From the NCBI GenBank assembly GCA_965248075.1, contig CBDFIL010000002.1:1178001-1242000 (forward strand): a stretch of 64,000 nucleotides of DNA. The letters run 5' to 3'. Positions 19,800-28,346 of the stretch are shown in pieces. Each line of letters starts with the position of its first letter. Within the stretch, counting starts at the first letter, position 1. The notes beneath the pieces are model-generated. The model worked only from the letters and a program-made list of their open reading frames with translations, ran no database searches and was not told the origin of the DNA. This stretch comes from VXNE01 sp965248075. GTDB lineage: Bacteria > Pseudomonadota > Gammaproteobacteria > Pseudomonadales > Azotimanducaceae. The position numbers and the translations under genes are program-made.

Positions 19800-19829
19800 G
19801 GTGAGGGCGCCCACCAGGGCGCCCTCACC
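19800..19829. terminator. Perfect 13-bp hairpin
   Basis: The arms GGTGAGGGCGCCC and GGGCGCCCTCACC pair perfectly around an ACCA loop. There is no T-tract on either side, so it is not a classical intrinsic terminator, but its stability and place after the tiny ORF fit transcript end formation or 3' protection. It could also serve the minus-strand ligase fragment. Confidence 0.55.
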
Positions 19830-19869
19830 ACACCGCAGCATCGAACCCTCGTACCGCCGCTGGCGCCCC

Positions 19870-20004
19870 TCAGGAAACGCGTCGGTCGTGCCCTTCCCAC
19901 CAGGGCTCGCGCAGGACCGTCTTCAGGATCTTGCCCAACGGATTGCGGGGAATCTCCGCCATCCACTCCACCGAGGTCGGGCACTTGTAGCCGGCGAGGT
20001 TCGC
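19870..20004 (-). pseudogene. C-terminal fragment of an AMP-dependent acyl-CoA ligase
   Basis: The minus strand encodes about 44 residues reading NLAGYKCPTSVEWMAEIPRN and then PLGKILKTVLREPWW. This is the typical C-terminus of fatty-acyl-CoA synthetases, including the catalytic Lys region (PRNPLGKILK). The preceding sequence in frame is unrelated and contains no ligase domain, so only the last tenth of the gene survives. It is a deletion scar between the S41 protease gene and the luciferase-like oxidoreductase gene. Confidence 0.8.
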
Positions 20005-20129
20005 ACGGCAGCCAGATTCTCGATGGACATGGCTACTCCATGGGTCAATCGCGCGCCGCGTTGTATACCATATCGTCCGTTCCGTGGCGCCGTTCACGGA
20101 GACCATCCACGCAAGCAGGAGAAACGTCC

Positions 20130-21056
20130 ATGAAGCTGGCTGTCGAGTTTCCAAGCGTCGCGTACCGGGAAGGCGGAGCGGGGGTCGTCCGGCTCGCGCA
20201 GGGCATCGAGGAGATCGGGTACGACCAGCTCGACATGTTCGACCACGTCATCATGGGATTTCCCACCGAGACGCGCGAGGCGCCCATCTATCCGCCGAAG
20301 ATGCCGATCATGGAAGCGCTCATGACCCTGAGCTTCGTGGCTTCGGCCACCTCCCGTATCGGTCTCGGCACCGAGGTGCTCGTGCTCCCGCAACGCCAGC
20401 CGGTCCTCGTGGCCAAGCAGGTGGCGACGCTCGACACGCTGTCGGGCGGGCGCGTGCGGCTCGGTGTGGGGGTCGGCTGGCAGGAGTCCGAATACGACGC
20501 GCTCGAAGAGCCCTTCGGCAACCGGGGCAAGCGCATGGACGAAGCCATCGAGTTGATGCGCGCCTACTGGGGCGACGAACGGATCGACTACACCGGCGCA
20601 CACTACTCCTCGACGGCCATGGCCATGGAACCGAAGCCTCCACAGGGGCGCGACCTCCCGGTGTGGGTCGGCGGCACCGTCGAGCGGGCGTTGCGCAGGG
20701 TCGGCGAACTCGGCGACGGCTGGCTCGCCAACGCCATCGCGGACGCGGCGATCGCGCGCAAGTGTCGCGACAAGATCGGCCGCTATGCCGAGGCCGCGGG
20801 CCGCGACCCGAACCGCATCGGCTACCAGCAGATGCTGGGCCTGCCGCCGCGGGACGCCACCGGCAAGGCGTTCTACGCGGACCGCGATCAGGTCGTGCGC
20901 CGCGCCGTCGAGGTCGCGGAGACGGGTTTCGGGTGGTGTGCCCTGAACGCGACCGCGATCTTCCAGGCGGGCTTCCGCAGCATCGACGCGATGCTGGACA
21001 CCCTCGGGACGCTGCACGACGCGATTCGCTCGGAGACGGGGCCGTCCAACTCGTAG
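20130..21056 (+). CDS. Luciferase-like (LLM class) flavin/F420 oxidoreductase
   Basis: This is a 308-residue bacterial-luciferase-family TIM-barrel enzyme. Features include the N-terminal EIGYDQLDMFDH, TSRIGLGTEVLVLPQRQPVLVAKQVATLD, the LSGGRVRLGVGVGW motif and PVWVGG. These enzymes use FMN or coenzyme F420 in monooxygenation or hydride transfer. The TLDTLSGGRVRLGVGVGW pattern is common in the F420-like subgroup, but the cofactor cannot be fixed from sequence. The ATG at 20130 has a good AGGAG site nine bases upstream. It stands alone; the DUF3667 gene converges on it. Confidence 0.88.
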   Translation: MKLAVEFPSVAYREGGAGVVRLAQGIEEIGYDQLDMFDHVIMGFPTETREAPIYPPKMPIMEALMTLSFVASATSRIGLGTEVLVLPQRQPVLVAKQVATLDTLSGGRVRLGVGVGWQESEYDALEEPFGNRGKRMDEAIELMRAYWGDERIDYTGAHYSSTAMAMEPKPPQGRDLPVWVGGTVERALRRVGELGDGWLANAIADAAIARKCRDKIGRYAEAAGRDPNRIGYQQMLGLPPRDATGKAFYADRDQVVRRAVEVAETGFGWCALNATAIFQAGFRSIDAMLDTLGTLHDAIRSETGPSNS

Positions 21057-21084
21057 GCCGCCGGACCCGCGCGACGGGTCGCGC

Positions 21085-22101
21085 TCACATGGAGTAGAGC
21101 GTGACGAACAGCGCCAGGACGAATCCCGGCACGAGCAGCACGGCGTAGGCGACCAACGACAGCCACCACTTCACCGCCGTCAGGAAGAACCCGTCGCCGT
21201 AGTAGCGTCGCAGTGCGAGGTAGTAATAGCCGAGCAGGCCAAGCGCGAGCAGGCTGCCCACCGTATCCGTGGCCGGTGCCTCGGGCAGCAGCAGCAGGAC
21301 GGTGAAGACCGCGAACGCCACCGTGTGCACGTGGATCCCGAACACGAGATGTTCGACGTAGAACCGCCGCCGGCGCCGGTAGAAGACGGCCAGCAGCAGC
21401 GCGTACACCGGTAGCGTGACGAACATGGCGATGGGCAGGTTGCCCATGAGCCGCTCGACCGCTAGCACCGGCTCGTGCATGACGTCGATGACCTGTACCG
21501 CCAGGAACCGGTCGAATCCATCGAGCACGAACCCGTCGCCCGCGGCCGCGAGCGCTTTCGCAGACTCGTAGATCACGATCTTCAGGTAGGGTCGCCCCGG
21601 ATGCGCGACTATCTCGTCGATCTTGCGTCGCTGCTCGGCGGGCAGCATCGCCTTGAGCACCTCGACATCCGCCCCTTCGCTGGCGCGGTCCAGCTCGACG
21701 TCCGCCTCGCCCCAACGTTCCGCCGGAGGACGGAAGTCGGTGGTGACCGACAGGACGAAGAAGAAAACGAGGCTCACGAAGAGATAGAAGCGGATCGGCG
21801 ACGAGTAGCTCGCGCGCCGATTGCGCGAGAACTCCGCGGACAGCTCTCCCGGCCGCAGCACCATGAGCTTCACGGTGCGCAGGAAGCGCGAGTCGAGTTC
21901 GAACGTCTCCCGCACAAACTCCCCGAGCATGAGGGGCAACGAGCGTATGTAGTCCCGGTCGTTCTGACCGCAGCGCGCGCAATAGCGGTCGGCCCGCGGG
22001 TGGCCGCAGTTCGGACAGTCCGTGAAGGTCTCGCCTGTCGCTGTCCCGTCCGCGGGGGGCTCCGGTCCCCCGCTCGTCCCCCCCTGGCTGCCGGGCGTCA
22101 C
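21085..22101 (-). CDS. DUF3667-type zinc-ribbon membrane protein
   Basis: This 338-residue protein has an N-terminal zinc ribbon (Cys29, Cys32, Cys41, Cys44; CPNCGHP...YCARCGQ) and then the DUF3667-like region with several membrane helices. One helix is at about residue 95-115 (YLFVSLVFFFVLSV) and four or so lie in the C-terminal half. Its function is not known. The GTG start overlaps the stop of the upstream PQQ dehydrogenase gene (GTGA), so the two are translationally coupled, which suggests a link with the quinoprotein in the membrane. Confidence 0.78.
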   Translation of the reverse strand: MTPGSQGGTSGGPEPPADGTATGETFTDCPNCGHPRADRYCARCGQNDRDYIRSLPLMLGEFVRETFELDSRFLRTVKLMVLRPGELSAEFSRNRRASYSSPIRFYLFVSLVFFFVLSVTTDFRPPAERWGEADVELDRASEGADVEVLKAMLPAEQRRKIDEIVAHPGRPYLKIVIYESAKALAAAGDGFVLDGFDRFLAVQVIDVMHEPVLAVERLMGNLPIAMFVTLPVYALLLAVFYRRRRRFYVEHLVFGIHVHTVAFAVFTVLLLLPEAPATDTVGSLLALGLLGYYYLALRRYYGDGFFLTAVKWWLSLVAYAVLLVPGFVLALFVTLYSM

Positions 22102-24314
22102 GTCTGGCCGGCCGCCTCGCCCGCTGCCTCGAGCGCTTCTTCGCGGGCCTTGTTGGCGCGCGTAATGACGTACTGCTGAATGCGGTCGACGTCCGCCGCA
22201 TCGAGCACGTCGGCGAAGGACGCCATGCCGTTGTCGTTCAGCGTCCCGCCGAGCACGATGGCCTCGAACGTGCCGTGCGTTTCGGCACTCATCAAGCGCA
22301 GGTCCGGGATGGCGCCGGCGGACAGCAGCCCGATGCCGTGACAGCCCGAGCACAGTTCGTGGTAGAGGATGTCGCCGCGGTCGATGTCCGCCGCGGACGC
22401 GGTGACCGGCGGCTGTTCCCCGATCGTCCAGTCGCGCTCGGGCGGCACGGGCAGCTCGACATCGCCGCCGAGCGCGAACACGACCACCCGCGCATGGCTG
22501 CCGTACCTGTGCGTTGCGGTGTCGGCCACGTTGATCGAGCCGGCGCCGGTCATGACCGCAACGTACTGCACGCCATCGACGTCGTAGGTCATCGTGGGGC
22601 CGACGATGGACGTCCAGGTGTCCTGCTGCCAGAGGAGGCTGCCGTCGTCCGTGCTGCGAGCGGAGACCTTGCCCATCGCGTCGCCCTGGAACACGAGCCC
22701 GGCCGCCGTCGCCACGACACCGCCGTTCCAGGCCTGCTCCTGCTCGACGGCCCACGCGGTCTCCCCGCTCAACGGGTCGAAGGCGATCAGGAAACCCTCG
22801 GGCACCGGCGGATCTTCCCACGCCTCGAGCAGCTGGTTGAGCCGCCCGTACTCGACGCCGAGGTTCGTCATGCCTTCACGGCGCTTGTACACGCCGGTCT
22901 TCTGATACTCCTCCGGCATGGCGTACAGGAACGGCAGATCGTGGGTGGTGAGATACATGAGTCCGCGCGCGCCGTCCCACGACATGGCATGCCAGTTGTG
23001 CGCGCCCGCGGCGCCCGGATGGACGAACTGCGGGTTCTCGTCATAGGCCACCTCCGGGTTCTCTACCGGGCGGCCCGATACGAGGTCAACGTGTGTCGCC
23101 CAAGTCACCGTCCCATACGGGTGCGCCCGCAGCAGCTTGCCGTCGCTGCGGTCGATCACGTAGAAAAAGCCGTTCTTGGGCGCCTGCATCAGCACCTTGC
23201 GCATCTCGCCGTCCACCTCGAGGTCCGCGAGCGTCATGTCCTGCACGGCCGTGTAGTCCCAGTTGTCGCCCGGGGTGGTCTGGTAGTACCACTGCATGAC
23301 GCCGGTGTCGGCGTCGACGGCCACGATGGCCGCGAGGAACAGGTTGTCGCCCCCGCCCGGCGAGCGGATCACCCGCGTCCACGGCGAACCGTTGCCTACG
23401 CCAAGGTAGACGTAGTTGAAGTCCGGGTCGTAAACGATTGAATTCCATACCGTTCCGCCCCCGCCTATCTCCCACCACTCGCCACCCTTCCAGGTGTCGG
23501 CGGCCATCTCCAGCTCCGGGTGCTCGAACGGCAGCGACGGGTCGCCCGGCACCGTGAAGAACCGCCACGCCGGCGCGCCGGTCCCGGCGTCGTAGGCGGT
23601 CACGTACCCGCGCACGCCGAACTCGGCGCCGCCGTTGCCGATGTATACCTTGCCGGCCGCCGCCCGGGGCGCGCCGGTGATGGTGTAGTTGCGGGAATGG
23701 TCGATGACGGTATCGACCTCCCACACCTCGGCGCCGCTGGCGGCATCGAGGGCGATCAACCGTCCGTCGAGGGTGGCGACGTAGACGCGGCCGCGGTACA
23801 CCGCCAGACCCCGGCTGATGACTCCGCAGCAGGCCTCACGGGCGGTCTCCCCCGGCACCTCGGGATCGTACGACCAGACTTCCTCGCCCGTGGCGGCGTC
23901 GAGGGCATAGGTGATGTTCCACGGGGTCGTCGCGTACATCACGCCGTCCACGACTAACGGGGTCGCCTCGACGGGATGCAGCGTGCCGAAATCCCTGTAC
24001 CAGGCAATGCCGAGGTCGGCGACGTTCTCGCGGTTGACCTGCGTGAGTGGTGAGAACCGCTGTTCCTCGTAGGTACGCCCGTAGGTGAGCCAGGCGCCCG
24101 GCTCGTCTGTCTCGACGTTGGCGATGCGGGCGTCGTCCACCATGGCCACCGTAGGCGCCGGCGCAGCGGCGTCTCCCGTGGCATCCGGGGCCTCGTCCGG
24201 CACGGGAGGCCCGTCCTCCCCCACGAGGAATAGCAGAACGGCAACGGCGACGACGGCAACGACGCCGATCACGGCACCCCGCGAGGCGCCACCCTGTGCT
24301 CTCGGTACTCGCAT
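22098..24314 (-). CDS. PQQ-dependent quinohemoprotein dehydrogenase, membrane-anchored type
   Basis: This is a second quinohemoprotein alcohol dehydrogenase, 738 residues and collinear with the one at 14340. It has the PQQ-site Cys162-Cys163 pair, WDYTAVQ, and a C-terminal heme c domain with CSGCH at 655-659 and Met697 (NGMASF) as likely ligand. Unlike its paralogue it has an N-terminal transmembrane anchor (about residues 14-32) rather than a lipobox, followed by a Pro/Ala-rich linker. The start ATG at 24312-24314 follows GGAGGAGGGG. Both dehydrogenases share long identical stretches (APKNGFFYV, WATHVD, SPGGGDN) and probably arose by duplication. It heads a two-gene unit with the DUF3667 gene. 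Confidence 0.92.
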   Translation of the reverse strand: MRVPRAQGGASRGAVIGVVAVVAVAVLLFLVGEDGPPVPDEAPDATGDAAAPAPTVAMVDDARIANVETDEPGAWLTYGRTYEEQRFSPLTQVNRENVADLGIAWYRDFGTLHPVEATPLVVDGVMYATTPWNITYALDAATGEEVWSYDPEVPGETAREACCGVISRGLAVYRGRVYVATLDGRLIALDAASGAEVWEVDTVIDHSRNYTITGAPRAAAGKVYIGNGGAEFGVRGYVTAYDAGTGAPAWRFFTVPGDPSLPFEHPELEMAADTWKGGEWWEIGGGGTVWNSIVYDPDFNYVYLGVGNGSPWTRVIRSPGGGDNLFLAAIVAVDADTGVMQWYYQTTPGDNWDYTAVQDMTLADLEVDGEMRKVLMQAPKNGFFYVIDRSDGKLLRAHPYGTVTWATHVDLVSGRPVENPEVAYDENPQFVHPGAAGAHNWHAMSWDGARGLMYLTTHDLPFLYAMPEEYQKTGVYKRREGMTNLGVEYGRLNQLLEAWEDPPVPEGFLIAFDPLSGETAWAVEQEQAWNGGVVATAAGLVFQGDAMGKVSARSTDDGSLLWQQDTWTSIVGPTMTYDVDGVQYVAVMTGAGSINVADTATHRYGSHARVVVFALGGDVELPVPPERDWTIGEQPPVTASAADIDRGDILYHELCSGCHGIGLLSAGAIPDLRLMSAETHGTFEAIVLGGTLNDNGMASFADVLDAADVDRIQQYVITRANKAREEALEAAGEAAGQT

Positions 24315-24562
24315 GAATCCCCTCCTCCAGACGCACGCAGTTGTCGTCACGAAACATACCACCACCGCGGCGTGTGGTGGCGCACGGGGCCTCCCTCCCG
24401 CCTCGCGCGGTGGAAGAAGACACCGGGTGTTCGAGCAGGCGCGTCCGGTTAGGCTTCAGGCGAGCGCGGCCTGACCGCGCACGCGCGTCTGGAGAGGATC
24501 AGGCTGAGCGGCGGACGGCGCCAACGGCGCCCTCGCTTTGCCGCCTGGAGGGACACACGCAC

Positions 24563-26008
24563 ATGGCAGAAGCCGGCAAGCTCCCTTTCGGCATCAAGCT
24601 CGCTTTCGGCGTCGGCCAACTGGCCGAGGGCCTGCATAATGGCGGGTTCGGCATCTTCCTCCTGTTCTACTACAACCAGGTGCTCGGCGTGCCGGGCACG
24701 CTGGCGGGCATCGCCGTCGGGACGGCCGTCGTGGTCGACGCCTTCACCGACCCGCTGGCCGGATCGCTCTCCGACCACTGGCACTCACGCCTGGGGCGGC
24801 GTCACCCGTTCATGTACGCCGCCATCCTGCCGCTCGCGCTGTCCTTCTTCCTGCTCTTCAACCCGCTCGTGACCGGCGACTGGGCGCTCTTCGTGTGGCT
24901 TGTCGTGTTCGCGAACGCAACGCGCACCTCGATGTCCCTCTACTTCGTCCCGCACAATGCCCTCGGGGCCGAGATGACGGATGACTTCGACGAACGCACG
25001 GCTCTCGTCGGCTACCGGACCTTTTTCGGCACCCTCGGCCACCTGTTCGCGGTCACGATCGGCTTCACGCTGTTCTTCACGGCCACCCCGGAGTTCGCGA
25101 ACGGACAGCTCAACGCCGCGGCGTACCCGCCCTTCGCCACAAGTTTGTGCTGCCTGATGGCCGCGGCGATTTTCTGTTCCGCCTGGGGCACGCGGAGCGT
25201 GATTCCGTCCCTGCCGACCGCCGTCGGGCGGGTGAGCTTCCAGGCGCTGACGGTCGTGCGGCGCGTGTTCTCGGACGGCGCCACGGCCATGCGCTGTGGC
25301 TCCTTCCGCTGGCTGTTCGCCGGCGGCCTGATCGTGTTTGTGATGGTCGGGGTCGACGGCGCGCTCAACATCTACATCTATACCTACTTCTGGGAACTTT
25401 CGCGCGGCGACATCATCCTCGTGGTCGCCGGCTATCCCATCGGCGTGATGATCGGCGCCACGCTCTCCGCGCGCATCTTCGCCCGCTGGGGCAAGCGGGC
25501 CGGGCTCATGTTCGGAGCGGGATCGTGGGCGTTCTGGCAAATCCTGCCCGTCGTCCTGCGCCTCGCGGGATGGTTTCCGGAGAACGCCGACGCCGTGCTC
25601 CTGCCACTGCTGGTCGGGATACGCGTGATCCAGGGCGCCAGCACCGTCCAGGCGCCCGTCGCCACCGGGTCCATGATCGCCGACACCGTGGATGAGCACG
25701 AACTGGCCACGGGCCGGCGCCAGGAGGGCATCTTCTTCGCCGCGAGCTCATTTTCCCAGAAGGCGGCATCGGGCTGCGGTACGGTCGTCGCCGGCTTGGC
25801 CCTCGACCTCATCGACTGGCCGCGAGGCGCGCACGTGCAATCCGCGGCCGACGTACCGTCGGCAACCCTGGTCGACCTCGGGCTCCTCTATGGGCCCTAC
25901 GTGGCGGCCTTCGCCGTGGTGGCGGTCTGGTGCTTCAGCCGCTACAGGCTGACCCGCGAGCGACACGAGGAGATTCTGGCCGCGCTGCAGTTGCGACGCG
26001 CGCATTGA
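24563..26008 (+). CDS. GPH-family (MelB-like) sugar:cation symporter
   Basis: This 481-residue, twelve-helix major-facilitator-type transporter belongs to the glycoside-pentoside-hexuronide:cation symporter family. The DAFTDPLAGSLSD motif in helix 2 and the following RLGRRHPFMY loop match MelB-type proteins. The second half contains the usual SMIADTVDEHE stretch. The substrate could be a sugar, glycoside or another organic anion, because many marine bacterial members are uncharacterised. The start ATG follows GGAGGG by 11 bases. No hydrolase or regulator gene accompanies it. Confidence 0.87.
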   Translation: MAEAGKLPFGIKLAFGVGQLAEGLHNGGFGIFLLFYYNQVLGVPGTLAGIAVGTAVVVDAFTDPLAGSLSDHWHSRLGRRHPFMYAAILPLALSFFLLFNPLVTGDWALFVWLVVFANATRTSMSLYFVPHNALGAEMTDDFDERTALVGYRTFFGTLGHLFAVTIGFTLFFTATPEFANGQLNAAAYPPFATSLCCLMAAAIFCSAWGTRSVIPSLPTAVGRVSFQALTVVRRVFSDGATAMRCGSFRWLFAGGLIVFVMVGVDGALNIYIYTYFWELSRGDIILVVAGYPIGVMIGATLSARIFARWGKRAGLMFGAGSWAFWQILPVVLRLAGWFPENADAVLLPLLVGIRVIQGASTVQAPVATGSMIADTVDEHELATGRRQEGIFFAASSFSQKAASGCGTVVAGLALDLIDWPRGAHVQSAADVPSATLVDLGLLYGPYVAAFAVVAVWCFSRYRLTRERHEEILAALQLRRAH

Positions 26009-26041
26009 TTGGAGCGGCGCAACGCCCAGGCGCTGCCGCGG

Positions 26042-26875
26042 TCAGCCTCCCATGCCCCACTCCAGGCGGTACAGGGCGTACGCCAGGCCGATACCTACCA
26101 GAAAGGCACCGATGAGCTTGCCGCGATCGTGACTGTGGAAGTGAATCTCCGGCAGCAGATCGCTGAGGGATATGCACAGGAACGCGCCGGCCGCGAACGC
26201 AAGCGCCCTGCCGACGACCGCCTCTTCCGCGGGACCGAGCAGGCGCACCCCGGAGAAGGCCGCCAGCGCCGTCAGCGGCACGACGAGGGCGAAGCCGAGG
26301 TTGGCGGTGGCCCGCGCTCGGCGACTGCGACCGGCGGCCCGCATCGTGCCGACGATCGAGTAGGCGTCGAGGGGCTTGTGGATCAGGACGGCGAGGAAGA
26401 CGCCAAGCCCGGCCAGGGCCGCTTCCCCTTGATGCAGGGCATCGTTGCGCATGCTGGCGCCCAGGGCCACGCCCTCGGTCACGGCATGCAGGCCGAGTCC
26501 CAGGGCGATGCCGGCCAGGCTCCCGGCAGGAGCACCGGAGCCACCGCCCTGGGCGTCTTGAAGCGCCGTCGCCTCGCTGCTGAAGTCGTGCTGGTGGAAG
26601 TGAAAGACGTGCAACAGGAACACCATCACGATCACGCCGAACATCATCCAGACCACCGCCTGCTGCGCGACATCCGGGCCGGAGAAGTGCCGCAGGCTGT
26701 GCGGCAGCAGGTGATACATCGCGATGCCGAGAATGAAGCCCGACACCAGGCTCATGACCACCTGGGTACGGGTATGGGTCATCCTGCCGAGTGCGGACAG
26801 CCGGCCGCCGAGCAGGGACACGGCGAAGATGGCCGCCGAATACCCCGACAGCACCACGAGGGAGTTCCAGTCCAC
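26042..26875 (-). CDS. ZIP-family divalent metal transporter
   Basis: This 277-residue membrane protein has the ZIP fold of about eight helices. The metal-binding helices are visible: LHAVTEGVALGA and LIHKPLDAYSIVG carry the conserved His and Glu/Asp residues. Cytoplasmic His clusters FHFHQHD and IHFHSHD probably bind metal. ZIP proteins import Zn2+, Fe2+ or Mn2+. The His-rich loop suggests zinc. The gene is convergent with the GPH symporter and is far from the znuABC locus at 31381-34138. Confidence 0.88.
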   Translation of the reverse strand: MDWNSLVVLSGYSAAIFAVSLLGGRLSALGRMTHTRTQVVMSLVSGFILGIAMYHLLPHSLRHFSGPDVAQQAVVWMMFGVIVMVFLLHVFHFHQHDFSSEATALQDAQGGGSGAPAGSLAGIALGLGLHAVTEGVALGASMRNDALHQGEAALAGLGVFLAVLIHKPLDAYSIVGTMRAAGRSRRARATANLGFALVVPLTALAAFSGVRLLGPAEEAVVGRALAFAAGAFLCISLSDLLPEIHFHSHDRGKLIGAFLVGIGLAYALYRLEWGMGG

Positions 26876-26900
26876 TACGGCGCGGATCGCAACACGACGT

Positions 26901-27176
26901 TCAAGGGCCTACACCCACCGCGGCGGACCGTTCTTGAGACGGGCGTGTACGCGTACCTGAACATCGTCCGCGAATTGCTCCTGCCAGAGGAGAAAGCAGC
27001 GTACCGATCCGGATCGAGGACGTGGCCAACGCGGCGGCGGTCATCGATACCCAGGCGTCAACGCCCCACACGGGCCCCGAGACGAAGAAGCCGTCCCAGC
27101 CGTGCGCTTCCGCCGGCGCCGCGGCTGCCATGACCTGGCGCGCGTCTCCGACGGGCATGACAAATCCGAATCGCAA
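26901..27176 (-). pseudogene. 5' stub of a luciferase-like oxidoreductase gene
   Basis: From a TTG at 27176, preceded by GAAGG, the frame encodes RFGFVMPVGDARQVMAAAA... with EAHGWDGFFVSG and VSMTAAALATSSIRIGTLLSP, the classic first 65 residues of an LLM-class flavoprotein. Family homology stops around 26979. The frame then runs through unrelated Arg/Ser-rich sequence to a stop at 26901, so roughly 80% of the gene is missing. This is a second, unrelated copy relative to the intact LLM gene at 20130. Confidence 0.75.
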
Positions 27177-27340
27177 CGTAGAGCCTTCAGAATGGACAGG
27201 AATACTACCGGACTCCACCCGAATAGCGGCCCCGGGTATGCGGCTCGGTGTGGCGGCTTCGGAACCGACACACTTGCACGGAACAAATGCGTGAGTCGCC
27301 TGCGCCGGGCTTCGCGGGTGATTCGGGACGGGACGTGTAG

Positions 27341-27408
27341 GGGCGACCCTTGTGGTCGCCCGTCCTCGACCCGCACGATCCGGGCACGGGACGCCACAAG
27401 GGCGTCCC
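27341..27408. repeat. Paired palindromic repeat units
   Basis: There are two perfect 8-bp hairpins. GGGCGACC...GGTCGCCC spans 27341-27361 and GGGACGCC...GGCGTCCC spans 27388-27408, the latter followed by CTTTT. They have the look of an extragenic palindromic repeat family (GTAGGGGCGACC-type). A third related unit, GGGACGGG...CCCGTCCC, is at 27636-27656. Confidence 0.65.
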
Positions 27409-27409
27409 C

Positions 27410-27556
27410 TTTTGTGGAAGTCGCGCCAAGGGAACGAAGTGACCGCCGGTGCAGCTTCCATGCAAGGACGGCGTGGCTGGGCCTGAGGCGGCGCGACGCA
27501 AGCGTCGCGTTCCGGTGCGTAGCGAGCTCGCGAGCGAGTGCCGGACCGGCTATGGG
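27410..27556 (+). repeat. Dispersed intergenic repeat, copy B
   Basis: This is the plus-strand counterpart of the repeat at 6691-6830: a GGGAACGAAGTGACCG block, CCATGCAAGG, GTGGCTGGGCC, GAGGCGG and CGGACCGGCTATGGGGTGC in the same order. The centre differs; here it contains a GCGACGC/GCGTCGC hairpin. It is non-coding and of unknown function. Confidence 0.5.
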
Positions 27557-27635
27557 GTGCTACAGCCCGCGCCAGGCCATGTCCGATTTCGAACGGGACG
27601 TCGCCCGCGTCGTGCTTGCGCAAGTCCTTGGCGAC

Positions 27636-27656
27636 GGGACGGGACAAGCCCGTCCC
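27636..27656. repeat. Palindromic repeat unit
   Basis: Perfect 8-bp arms GGGACGGG and CCCGTCCC surround an ACAAG loop, followed by CCTGTAC. It resembles the two units at 27341-27408. Confidence 0.6.
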
Positions 27657-27791
27657 CTGTACGGTCTTCTGTTCCGGTGTCCCGGCCTGCATTGACCCGG
27701 GCCCCATCGACTCGCACACTACCTCCCCGGCACGTGCGCCAGACTGCGCCTTCCACCGCGCGTGGTGGCGTGCGACGAAGGGAGACCGAAC

Positions 27792-28328
27792 ATGATCGTC
27801 GTTCGAATATTGTCGATACTGGTCGGGACCGTGATCCTCGCCGCCGGCGTATACCTGATCGGCATGCGCTTCGCGGACGGACCGAACGCACTCGTCGCGG
27901 GGGGCCCGCTGGTTGCGGGAGAACTCGTCACCGAAGAACCCGACTGGGCCTTCGCGCGGGATGTCAGGGAGATCGAACTGCAGCTCATGACCCCGCCCCG
28001 GTCCAGAACAGTCTGGGTCGCCGAGTACGAGGGGGCGCTCTACGTCCCGTGCGGCTACCGGGATTCGTGGTGGGGACGGCTCTGGAAGCAGTGGCCCCTC
28101 GAGGCGCGGGAGGACCCCAGGGCCGTGGTGCGCATCGCGGGCAAGCGTTACGAGCGAACGCTGCTTCCGGTGACGCTCGCCGACCCGGAGGTCGAGCCGG
28201 TGTTGGCCGAACTCGGTCGCAAGTACGGCTTTCCGCCGCCGCCACCGGAGTTGGTGCTGCCGACGGAGGCGATGGTACTGTTCCGGCTTGCCCCTCGAAC
28301 GGCACCGGACGGACCGACCTCAACCTGA
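27792..28328 (+). CDS. Membrane-anchored protein of unknown function
   Basis: This 178-residue protein has one N-terminal hydrophobic helix (ILSILVGTVILAAGVYLIG) and a globular domain. The domain pattern (YEGALYVPCGYRDSWWGRLW followed by VVRIAGKRYERTLLPV) faintly recalls split-barrel flavin/deazaflavin-type (DUF2255/nitroreductase-like) domains, but I cannot assign a family. The ATG at 27792 has a GGGAG-type site. An 18-base gap separates it from the ThuA-like gene, so they probably form an operon. Confidence 0.65.
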   Translation: MIVVRILSILVGTVILAAGVYLIGMRFADGPNALVAGGPLVAGELVTEEPDWAFARDVREIELQLMTPPRSRTVWVAEYEGALYVPCGYRDSWWGRLWKQWPLEAREDPRAVVRIAGKRYERTLLPVTLADPEVEPVLAELGRKYGFPPPPPELVLPTEAMVLFRLAPRTAPDGPTST

Positions 28329-28346
28329 CCCCTGGAGGGAACGATC

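Larger units (their letters stand above)
26876..27791. other. Repeat- and scar-rich intergenic region
   Basis: No intact gene is found over about 900 bp. The region holds a truncated luciferase-like gene (26901-27176), perfect palindromes at 27341-27361, 27388-27408 and 27636-27656, one copy of a dispersed repeat (27410-27556), and a GCGACGCAAGCGTCGC hairpin near 27496. Long open frames across it have no domain content and are composition artefacts. Confidence 0.55.
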
